Shown: piece by piece, positions 1 to 5,452 of the stretch
Layout of the letters: each line of letters opens with the position of its first letter
Position numbering within the stretch: the first letter of the stretch is position 1
DNA from: an uncultured Desulfuromonadales bacterium
GTDB taxonomy: Bacteria; Desulfobacterota; Desulfuromonadia; Desulfuromonadales; Geopsychrobacteraceae
Length of the DNA: 5,452 nucleotides
Assembly: GCA_945787295.1 (NCBI GenBank)
Contig: CALZHQ010000129.1
Location: 1 to 5,452, forward strand
Reading direction: 5' to 3'
Notes under the pieces: model-generated
Seen by the model: only the letters and a program-made list of their open reading frames with translations
Databases searched by the model: none
Told to the model about the DNA's origin: nothing
Position numbers and translations under genes: made by a program

Positions 1-2
1 AT

Positions 3-1097
3 GATGAATTCGCGATACTGCTGACCGGACTGCAAAGCGCCGAGTCACTCACCTACATCATCAAGCGCATACAATCCAAATTCTCCGGAAAAATCAATGA
101 CTCAGGTCACGACTTATTCATAACGACCACCATCGGGATTGCGTCCTATCCCAGTGACGGTGAATCACCCAAAGCATTGATAGAAAATTCGCAGGCAGCC
201 CAAAAACAGGCGAAAAGCAAGGTGGGGAAGAACAACTACCACTTCTTCTCGAAAAATATTAACAAAAAAGTCGTTGATCAAATGCAGCTTGAGATCGAAA
301 TCCACACTGCCATTGAAAAAGATCAATTCAACCTGGCCTACCAACCAAAACTCGATGTCAACACTGGCTCAATCTTAGGGATGGAGGCCTTGATTCGCTG
401 GGAACATCCGACCAAGGGAACGCTGTCTCCTGACCATTTCATTCCCGTGGCTGAAAAAACAGGAATGATCCTGCAAATAGGCAAGTGGTGCTTGAAGACC
501 GCCTGCAAGCAAGCAAGGCTTTGGCTTGAGCAGGGGGCATCAAATGATTTACGTATCGCAGTGAATGTCTCGGCTGTTGAGTTCGCTGAACATGATTTTG
601 TAAAAACGGTCGCTGAAATTCTCAAAGAAACTGACCTTAAAGCAAGACATCTGGAAATCGAAATTACTGAAACAACAATTATGCATGATCTTGATGAGGC
701 AAAGAAAATCATTGAAGAGTTAAGATATCTGGGGATAACGGTGACATTGGACGACTTCGGCACAGGCTATTCCTCGTTCAAGTACCTGGGTGAACTGAAC
801 CCCGATGTCCTTAAACTCGACAGAAAATTCTTGTCCGATGCCATGGGCAATCAGCGCTCGCGCACCCTGTATGCAGGCATTGTTGCCATGGCGCACGAAA
901 TAAAATTAAGGGTTGTCGCCGAGGGTGTCGAAACGCAAGAGGATTACAATTACGTCAAATCGCTGAATGTCAGCGAAATGCAGGGGTATCTACTGAGCAA
1001 ACCAGTAGACTCATCACGAATGACGACTCTTCTGTTTGCCCCGGAATCGCAAAACCTCCTGGCAAAAACCGCAATCATTGAGCAGCCTGGGGGATAG
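3..1097 (+). CDS. GGDEF-EAL domain protein, 5'-truncated; predicted c-di-GMP phosphodiesterase
   Basis: This is the C-terminal 364 residues of a cytoplasmic-facing c-di-GMP signalling protein; the N-terminus, with any sensor domain, lies before the window. Reading is open from base 3, and the first residues are DEFAILL, the end of a GGDEF motif. An apparent TTG start at 177 is an internal Leu codon. Residues 1-80 are the rest of the GGDEF domain (TIGIASYPSDG, then KVGKNNYHFF). Residues 97-350 are an EAL domain. Visible active-site positions are E128 in MEALIRW, N188 in NVS, E220 in EIEITET, D250-D251 in LDDFGTGYSS, K271 in LKLD, E307 in VAEGVET and Q327 in MQGYLLSKP. Their mutual spacing from N188 onward matches that of the active EAL enzyme RocR as I recall it. 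The expected reaction is c-di-GMP to pGpG. The codon before DEF is NAT, so the second Gly of GGDEF is absent and cyclase activity is doubtful; the GGDEF half may be regulatory. The gene ends at TAG 1095-1097. The domain call is firm; its biological target is unknown. Confidence 0.95.
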   Translation, partial: DEFAILLTGLQSAESLTYIIKRIQSKFSGKINDSGHDLFITTTIGIASYPSDGESPKALIENSQAAQKQAKSKVGKNNYHFFSKNINKKVVDQMQLEIEIHTAIEKDQFNLAYQPKLDVNTGSILGMEALIRWEHPTKGTLSPDHFIPVAEKTGMILQIGKWCLKTACKQARLWLEQGASNDLRIAVNVSAVEFAEHDFVKTVAEILKETDLKARHLEIEITETTIMHDLDEAKKIIEELRYLGITVTLDDFGTGYSSFKYLGELNPDVLKLDRKFLSDAMGNQRSRTLYAGIVAMAHEIKLRVVAEGVETQEDYNYVKSLNVSEMQGYLLSKPVDSSRMTTLLFAPESQNLLAKTAIIEQPGG

Positions 1098-1286
1098 ACA
1101 AAACTCCGGTTTAAATAAGGGTGGCCTTGTATTTTTGAAGACGGAGACTTATCCCAAGTCAGCCGAAAGCGAGCCTCTCCCCCTTCCCTCTTGATGATGT
1201 GTGGGCGTCTTGGATAGATTTTTGCTAATTTTAACCTGTGTCAGTGAGGTCGGGGCGGGAAAAGAGTGTAGGTGCTTGGTCTGAAT

Positions 1287-1345
1287 AAGTGTTTCAAAAA
1301 ATCTGAGGCGCACCCATAGGTTCGTCGGCGATTTTTTGAACGCTT
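1287..1345. terminator. Long imperfect hairpin with A6/T6 arms, probable bidirectional intrinsic terminator
   Basis: TTCAAAAAATC at 1293-1303 is a perfect 11-base inverted match to GATTTTTTGAA at 1330-1340. The outer stem extends to 1287/1345 with one bulge (T1292) and one G-U pair. Inside, GGCG 1307-1310 pairs with CGTC 1323-1326 (one G-U), and ACC 1312-1314 pairs with GGT 1319-1321 around a CATA loop. An A tract before a GC-richer stem and a T tract after it is the layout of an intrinsic terminator that can work on both strands. It lies about 190 bases after the EAL stop codon and 226 bases before the giant gene. The stem has a 3x3 internal loop and one further mismatch, so efficiency is uncertain. 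A small mobile-element remnant is the main alternative. Confidence 0.45.
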
Positions 1346-1445
1346 CGGCAGGTCAATGACTTGCGCTATTTCCCGCTCAGAACTCACGGATTCAGGTTTA
1401 ATTCAAGCCCAGAGCCATTTATCGCCCCGATGGTTATGTCCTGAT

Positions 1446-1477
1446 GCCCTGTCAGTGCCCAGGGCCATTAGTTTTTT
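1446..1477 (+). terminator. Small GC-rich hairpin followed by T6, possible leader terminator or attenuator
   Basis: GCCCTG at 1446-1451 pairs perfectly with CAGGGC at 1460-1465 around an 8-base loop, and TTTTTT follows at 1472-1477 after a 6-base gap. The gap between stem and T tract is longer than in strong intrinsic terminators. It sits 94 bases before the giant gene start, so if transcribed it would act in that gene's leader. This is a weak call based only on shape. Confidence 0.25.
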
Positions 1478-1555
1478 GTCCTGTTCGGTTGTATGTTTCG
1501 GATCATTTCGATTCCGCCCTAAAAATGACTTTCTCTCCCAAGGAATACAAGTCAT

Positions 1556-1559
1556 GGAG
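1556..1559 (+). promoter_or_regulatory. Probable ribosome binding site (GGAG) for the giant protein gene
   Basis: GGAG ends 11 bases before ATG 1571, slightly longer than the ideal spacing. The frame of the giant gene is closed upstream by TGA at 1526-1528, and no other ATG, GTG or TTG lies in frame between that stop and 1571, so ATG 1571 is the only reasonable start. A further purine run (AAGGAA, 1540-1545) is too far away to serve this start. Confidence 0.55.
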
Positions 1560-1570
1560 CTCGAATCCGC

Positions 1571-4500
1571 ATGACAAAAAAGCCAGCCTCAAATTTTCGT
1601 CTAGAAGCTCTCGAATCCCGCCTGCTGTTCAGCGCCGAGGCTGTTGCGCCCCCGCCTGAGCCTGCAGCTGCGGGGAGTGAAGTCGAATCGGTTCTGGAAT
1701 CACCGCTGGTTCCCGTAGCTGGTGAGGCGCAGGGCTCTGAGAGTAACGAACAGCTGCGCCGCGAGCTGGTCTTTATCGATGCGGGCGTTTCTGATTATCA
1801 GCAGTTGCTTGAGGATATCCTTGAGCAGCAGGACGCCGGGCGAAAAATCGAGGCCGTGGTCCTCGATTCAGACCGCAGCGGCGTGGAACAAATCAGCGAA
1901 TATTTGAGCCGGCAGCAGAACCTGGACGCTCTGCACGTGGTTTCTCACGGCGGCGATGGTGTTGTGAAGTTGGGCAACGCCCTGCTCACCTCCGAAACAC
2001 TCGACTCGTACGCAGACGCCATCGAGGGATGGCAACAGGCGCTGGGCGAGCAGGCAGACCTGCTCCTGTACGGGTGCAACCTGGCCCAGACAGAGACCGG
2101 AATCGGGTTGCTCGACAGTCTGTCGCTTCTCACCGGTGCTGACGTTGCCGCCAGCGATGACCTGACAGGGCCCTCGAATACCAGCGGCAACTGGTTGCTT
2201 GAATACCAAAAGGGTTCTATTGAAAGCACCGTGGCCTTTAGTGACCAAGCCCAGCAGGATTGGGCCGGGTCCCTGGCCTCGATCATCGTTGATACCGTCA
2301 ATGATCTCAGCGATGGAGGCGACACCTCCTCAATCGCCAACCTGATTACCACCCCCGGTACCGACGGCATCTCCCTGCGCGAAGCGATTATCGCAGCCAA
2401 CAATACAGCCGGAGACGACACCATTATCCTCTCCCCCGGCACCTACACCCTGACCCAGTCATCAGCGGTTTTGCCCGAGGAGTTTGCCGCGACCGGCGAT
2501 CTGGATATTACCGATACCACTGGCACCCTGACCATCACCGGGTCTGGCGCGGCAACGACAGTCATCGACGCCAGCGGCATGAGCGGAGTGGAAGATCGTG
2601 TCTTTGAAATCAAGCTCAACGCGCACCTGATCATCAGCGGGGTTACGGTCACCGGTGGGGACGGGGTCGGCAAGGGCGGTGCATTCCGAGTTGCGAGCAC
2701 CGGACAACTCGACCTTTCGGAGACGATCGTCAGCGGAAACGAGGCTGACCATGGTGCCGGCATCTTCAACGATGGCACGGTCACGGCCACCGATACCGTC
2801 TTTGACAGCAATATCGGCACCCCCGCCGCCAACTCCAGCGGCGGCGCCATCGAAACCACAAATGTCCTGACCCTCAACCGGGTGACCATCAGCAACAATA
2901 CCGCTGAAAGCGGCGGCGGTATCTATGTGGCAAACGGCTCCACTTCGGCACTTCTGACCAACGTGACCATCAGCGGCAACACGGCCACGGGCGCACCCGG
3001 CGAGGGCGGCGGGTTATGGACCAGAGCACCCATCACCCTTGTCAATTCGACGATCGCATCTAACACCGCGGTCGATGGCGGGGGCATCTTCAATGACGAT
3101 AGCGGACCGGATGTCACCATCACCAATACCCTGATTGCGGATAATAACGCCACTGTCAATCCGGATATCTTTGGCGGGGTGACCAGCGACGGCACCAACC
3201 TGGTCGAAACCATTAATGTCAACACCTATGGCTTTTTACCGGGCGATATCACCGGGGTCGATCCGCTGCTTGCACCGCTTGCCGATAACGGCGGCTTCAC
3301 CCAAACCCATGAGCTGCTTTTTGGAAGCCAGGCCATCAACGCCGGGACTCTGGCCGGAGCCCCAACAACCGACCAGCGTGGAAAATCTCGCGATGATGGA
3401 CTCCCCGACATCGGCGCCTATGAAGAGGTGCCGGTCAATGGATTGTGGCTCTCTACGGCTGGCGATTTGCTGGTGCCCAGCGGCGCCCCCGGCCTGGATA
3501 CCTGGGAGGACGGACATATTCTGGCCTTTGACCCGACCTCTCTGGGAGAAGGTACGACCAACGGCAGTTTCAAGCCCAGGTTCTTTATTGAAGACTTCAG
3601 TACCGACTCGAGCATCACAGGCATGCACTATGTCACGAAAAGCATCAGTGTCGGTGGTGCCAATGCCGTTGTTTTGCAGCCCGGCGACCTGCTCTTTGCA
3701 ATCGACAAATCATCCGTGCTCAGCAGTAGCAACGCAATTTCGGTGCTAAAGGGAGATGTCATCCTGTTTCGCCCCGATACTCCCCGGGATTACAGCCAGG
3801 GCACCTTTATGAGGCTGCTCGAGTATCCCCTGGGCAACGATATCGAAGCTTTGACCCTCATTGAAGAGCCGACGCTGGTGGGCGACACAACCGTGCAGTC
3901 GGGTGATTTCCTGCTGGTAAGCAAAAACAACTCTGACATCTGGCTGTATGAGGTGAACGATGTCGGAGCTGCAACCAGCGGAACTGTTTCGATGTTCATT
4001 CAGGGGGCGGACATCGGCATCGATCAGTCAATCTACGGCATTGACTTGATCGAGTCGCCCACGACACTTGCCGGCACAAATCTGCTGGCGGGAGAAATGC
4101 TTGTCACCCTTAAGTCCGCCGATGTTCAGGTCGGGGACAATAAAATCCTGGTGACCGAATTCGATATCTTCTCCCTGAATATCACCAAAACAAACTACGC
4201 CTCCGCTAGCGCCAAGGCCGACGCGACGATATTCTTTCAGGGCGGCAATGTTGGACTGAATCAGTCGGATGAGGCCCTGAGCGCCCTGACCCTGGCCGAG
4301 CTGCCGGTCACCAGTGCTCCACCGCTCATCACTCTCCCGGCGGGTTCTTTGAATTACAATCCCTCAGATCCCGCGACCATTATTGATGCTACCGCCACTG
4401 TCACCGATGCCGACTCATTGGATTTTGATGCAGGCAAACTTACTGTTTATATCGGTTCGGGAGGTTCTGCCAATGATCGGCTGGTGATTAATAATCAAGG

Positions 4501-5452
4501 CACAGGCCCCGGGCAGATTTCAACCACTGGACCGAACGTAAAATATGAAGGAACCACTATCGGATCTTTCAGTGGCGGTACAGACGGGTCAACACCCCTG
4601 GTCATCACATTGAACGCTATGGCCGATGAGGCTGCGGTTCAGGCTCTGGTGAGAAACATCACCTATGAGAATGTTTCTGCCACTCCCACGCCCGATCCTC
4701 GGGCGGTGCGTTTCACCTTAACTGATGGCGACGGCGGCACGAGCAATGTTGAAACGGCAACCATCAACATGATTACGCCAAATACGGCGCCGACCGCAGC
4801 CAACAGCGCCATCAACATCTTCGAAGACCCGGTAAGCCCCTATACCTTTGTCGCCGCAGATTTCAACTTCGCTGACGGTGACGGCGACCCCTTGTCTCAA
4901 ATCCAGATTACGAGTCTGGAGACAGCGGGCACGCTGACATTCAATGGCTCGGACGTGTCGACGAATTTCGTTGTCACCAAGGCCCAGATCGATGCAGGCC
5001 TGCTGAAGTATGAGCCACAGCCCGACGGCAGTGGCCCTGGTTATGCCAGCTTCATGTTCAAGGTTCATGACGGCATAGAATACTCTGCGACTGCCTATAC
5101 CATGACCATTAATGTCACCGCCCAGAACGACCCACCGTCCTTGGTGAATACCACACTGGCCCTTAATCAAGGTCAGACCCTCACCTTGACCAACGGAATG
5201 CTCTCCGCCACAGATGTAGACACGGCAGCAACTTCACTGACCATTACGGTGACCAATGTCAACGGTGGTCACTTCGCTTTGGCCATAGATACTATCACAC
5301 CGATCACCACTTTCACCCAGCAGCAGATCAATGACGGAGATATCGTTTTTGTAGATGACGGCGACGCCGTCGCACCGAGTTTTGACGTTGAAGTCAGCGA
5401 CGGCGAATTCACAGACGGCCCGGTGGCAGCGAGCATCAGGTTTGTGCGCGAT
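1571..5452 (+). CDS. Giant mosaic surface protein or adhesin (LEPR-XLL-like, DUF4347, beta-helix, cadherin-like), 3'-truncated
   Basis: The frame is open from ATG 1571 to the window end: 1294 residues with no stop, so the protein is larger. Residues 9-25 contain LEALESRLLFSAEA, close to the LEPR-XLL N-terminal motif of very large exported proteins. There is no hydrophobic Sec signal peptide, which fits type I secretion with an export signal at the unseen C-terminus. A Pro/Ala/Glu-rich linker (about 26-60) follows. Then come DUF4347 (65-230), a CSLREA-like segment (237-280; ISLREAI has Ile where Cys is usual), beta-helix coils (about 290-560), a choice-of-anchor-Q-like segment (562-618, ending DIGAYE), four degenerate repeats (623-912) and three Asp/Gly/Thr-rich cadherin/Ig-like domains (about 915-1068, 1070-1187, 1190 onward) with acidic motifs such as DGDGG. 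Cysteine is almost absent, as is common in extracellular adhesins. The likely role is attachment or biofilm matrix. Family-level assignment is firm; the ligand and export route are inferred. Confidence 0.93.
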   Translation, partial: MTKKPASNFRLEALESRLLFSAEAVAPPPEPAAAGSEVESVLESPLVPVAGEAQGSESNEQLRRELVFIDAGVSDYQQLLEDILEQQDAGRKIEAVVLDSDRSGVEQISEYLSRQQNLDALHVVSHGGDGVVKLGNALLTSETLDSYADAIEGWQQALGEQADLLLYGCNLAQTETGIGLLDSLSLLTGADVAASDDLTGPSNTSGNWLLEYQKGSIESTVAFSDQAQQDWAGSLASIIVDTVNDLSDGGDTSSIANLITTPGTDGISLREAIIAANNTAGDDTIILSPGTYTLTQSSAVLPEEFAATGDLDITDTTGTLTITGSGAATTVIDASGMSGVEDRVFEIKLNAHLIISGVTVTGGDGVGKGGAFRVASTGQLDLSETIVSGNEADHGAGIFNDGTVTATDTVFDSNIGTPAANSSGGAIETTNVLTLNRVTISNNTAESGGGIYVANGSTSALLTNVTISGNTATGAPGEGGGLWTRAPITLVNSTIASNTAVDGGGIFNDDSGPDVTITNTLIADNNATVNPDIFGGVTSDGTNLVETINVNTYGFLPGDITGVDPLLAPLADNGGFTQTHELLFGSQAINAGTLAGAPTTDQRGKSRDDGLPDIGAYEEVPVNGLWLSTAGDLLVPSGAPGLDTWEDGHILAFDPTSLGEGTTNGSFKPRFFIEDFSTDSSITGMHYVTKSISVGGANAVVLQPGDLLFAIDKSSVLSSSNAISVLKGDVILFRPDTPRDYSQGTFMRLLEYPLGNDIEALTLIEEPTLVGDTTVQSGDFLLVSKNNSDIWLYEVNDVGAATSGTVSMFIQGADIGIDQSIYGIDLIESPTTLAGTNLLAGEMLVTLKSADVQVGDNKILVTEFDIFSLNITKTNYASASAKADATIFFQGGNVGLNQSDEALSALTLAELPVTSAPPLITLPAGSLNYNPSDPATIIDATATVTDADSLDFDAGKLTVYIGSGGSANDRLVINNQGTGPGQISTTGPNVKYEGTTIGSFSGGTDGSTPLVITLNAMADEAAVQALVRNITYENVSATPTPDPRAVRFTLTDGDGGTSNVETATINMITPNTAPTAANSAINIFEDPVSPYTFVAADFNFADGDGDPLSQIQITSLETAGTLTFNGSDVSTNFVVTKAQIDAGLLKYEPQPDGSGPGYASFMFKVHDGIEYSATAYTMTINVTAQNDPPSLVNTTLALNQGQTLTLTNGMLSATDVDTAATSLTITVTNVNGGHFALAIDTITPITTFTQQQINDGDIVFVDDGDAVAPSFDVEVSDGEFTDGPVAASIRFVRD
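1763..2260 (+). other. DUF4347 domain within the giant protein
   Basis: Residues 65-230 match the DUF4347 pattern as I know it. ELVFIDAGVSDYQQLL opens the domain, HVVSHGGDG (H122-G130) and LLLYGCNLA (164-172) form its core, and LTGADVAASDDLTG with a WLLEY strand closes it. This domain is characteristic of the N-termini of giant bacterial surface proteins. H126 of the SHG motif and C169 of the YGC motif lie 43 residues apart, each after a hydrophobic strand, which resembles the His/Cys layout of caspase-like (clan CD) peptidases. No activity is established here by sequence alone. Confidence 0.85.
2708..3160 (+). repeat. Right-handed beta-helix coils in the giant protein
   Basis: Residues 380-530 hold six coils carrying a T-I-x-x-N type motif. 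The terminal Asn falls at residues 390, 414, 443, 470, 498 and 525, giving spacings of 24, 29, 27, 28 and 27. Several coils are followed by a GGGI/GGGL or GGAI turn (for example SGGGIYV, EGGGLWT, DGGGIFN). Asn ladders with Gly-rich turns are typical of parallel beta-helix passenger domains in adhesins and of Chlamydia Pmp-like repeats. The preceding SLREAI segment and the following GADNGG/DIGAYE-like anchor segment commonly flank such helices. The repeat is at protein level; the DNA is too diverged to be a simple tandem repeat. Confidence 0.8.
3437..4306 (+). repeat. Four degenerate repeats of about 63-74 residues, family not recognised
   Basis: Residues 623-912 contain four units. Each begins with a G-[DE]-h-L strand, with the acidic residue at D632, D706, D779 and E842 (spacings 74, 73, 63): GDLLVPS, GDLLFAI, GDFLLVS and GEMLVTL. 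Each runs into a D-I-[WF]-like or GD-h-I-L strand. The later units close with a hydrophobic F-x-x-G-x-[DN]-[IV]-G-[ILV] strand and an I-x-A-L-T-L-x-E-x-P type ending: DIEALTLIEEP, IYGIDLIESP and LSALTLAELP. The pattern suggests four beta-sheet blades or a small beta-rich repeat domain. I cannot tie it to a named family, and the first unit is the most diverged. Confidence 0.6.
4313..5452 (+). repeat. Tandem cadherin/Ig-like domains of the adhesin stalk, continuing beyond the window
   Basis: From residue 915 onward there are at least three beta-sandwich-like units. Unit 1 (about 915-1068) contains TVTDADSLDFDAGKL, VRNITYEN and FTLTDGDGGTS. Unit 2 (about 1070-1187) starts NTAPTAANSAINIFED, has FNFADGDGDPL and KYEPQPDGSG, and ends TINVTAQNDPPS. 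Unit 3 (from about 1190) has LSATDVDTAATSLTITV, a TTFTQQQINDGDIVFVDDG stretch and VSDGEFTDGP, resembling CSPG/Cadherin_3-type repeats. The Asp/Gly-rich loops are of the kind that bind calcium between domains. The units differ in sequence, so this is a mosaic rather than a recent DNA duplication. Confidence 0.75.

Larger units (their letters stand above)
1098..1570. other. Intergenic region between the EAL gene and the giant protein gene
   Basis: These 473 bases contain no convincing gene. The open frames here (such as 1356-1574 and 1444-1659) translate to low-complexity Ser/Arg/Pro/Cys-rich peptides with no recognisable motif, and they end at or overlap the start of the giant gene. Visible structure consists of a weak 5-bp hairpin at 1146-1160 (GACTT/AAGTC, no T tract), a long A/T-flanked hairpin at 1287-1345, and a GC-rich hairpin with T6 at 1446-1477. 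I looked for -35/-10 pairs with 16-18 base spacing and found none that I would call. The promoter of the giant gene probably lies after the long hairpin, between 1346 and 1550, but the sequence does not settle it. Confidence 0.8.

Noticed and set aside
1..24. ATGATG at the very start as a possible start codon
   Set aside because: In that frame a TGA follows at 22-24. The real frame begins at base 3 inside the GGDEF motif.
1098..1570. c-di-GMP riboswitch in the leader of the giant gene
   Set aside because: I looked for the conserved GEMM cores and found nothing resembling them in the gap.
1356..1574. Small + strand open frame whose TGA overlaps the ATG of the giant gene (ATGA), including a nested MELESA mini-frame from 1554
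   Set aside because: The translation is low in information with no recognisable motif, no ribosome site was seen for it, and it runs through the small hairpin. The overlap could be chance, though translational coupling cannot be excluded.
1444..1659. Small + strand open frame overlapping the giant gene start
   Set aside because: Arg/Ser/Pro-rich out-of-frame translation across the LEPR-XLL coding region, which is clearly read in another frame.
1868..4000. Several - strand open frames of 60-165 codons
   Set aside because: All lie opposite the giant gene, whose reading frame shows recognisable domains throughout. The reverse frames are by-products of its GC-rich repetitive codons.
4718..5170. 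150-codon - strand open frame
   Set aside because: It is antisense to the cadherin-like domains, has no recognisable motif, and is explained by the absence of reverse-strand stops in Asp/Thr/Gly-rich coding DNA.
5357..5371. GACGGC/GCCGTC inverted repeat
   Set aside because: It lies inside coding sequence for an acidic loop and is expected from Asp/Gly/Ala codon use; there is no T tract or other context.
1571..5452. CRISPR-like or recent DNA tandem repeats
   Set aside because: The repetition is at protein level only. Units differ in length and DNA sequence, and there are no fixed repeat-spacer units.

Overview
The window looks like bacterial chromosomal DNA from a Gram-negative organism. A gammaproteobacterium or a similar c-di-GMP-rich environmental proteobacterium is my best guess, based on a GGDEF-EAL protein beside a giant LEPR-XLL/DUF4347-type surface protein. 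The species cannot be named from this sequence. It holds two protein genes, both on the + strand and both cut by the window edges, separated by a 473-base non-coding gap.

Positions 3-1097 encode the C-terminal 364 residues of a GGDEF-EAL signalling protein. The EAL phosphodiesterase domain has every catalytic position I could check. The GGDEF motif, which lies exactly at the window edge, cannot have glycine at its second position, so the cyclase half is probably degenerate. The protein is therefore predicted to break down c-di-GMP.

Positions 1098-1570 form the gap. It carries a long imperfect hairpin with A6/T6 flanks (about 1287-1345), which is a good candidate for a bidirectional terminator. 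A smaller hairpin followed by T6 lies at 1446-1477. I found no convincing promoter and no c-di-GMP riboswitch.

Positions 1571-5452 encode the first 1294 residues of a very large mosaic surface or secreted protein with no stop codon inside the window. In order it has: a LEPR-XLL-like N-terminal motif, a DUF4347 domain with a conserved His and Cys, a CSLREA-like segment, a right-handed beta-helix region with coils of about 27 residues, a choice-of-anchor-Q-like segment, four degenerate repeats of about 63-74 residues that I cannot assign to a named family, and at least three cadherin/Ig-like domains that continue past the window. This architecture is typical of giant adhesins, often exported by type I secretion.

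A plausible joint role is control of surface attachment: the phosphodiesterase would adjust c-di-GMP and the giant protein would be the adhesin. The link rests only on adjacency and shared orientation. The terminator-like hairpin argues that the two genes are separate transcription units.
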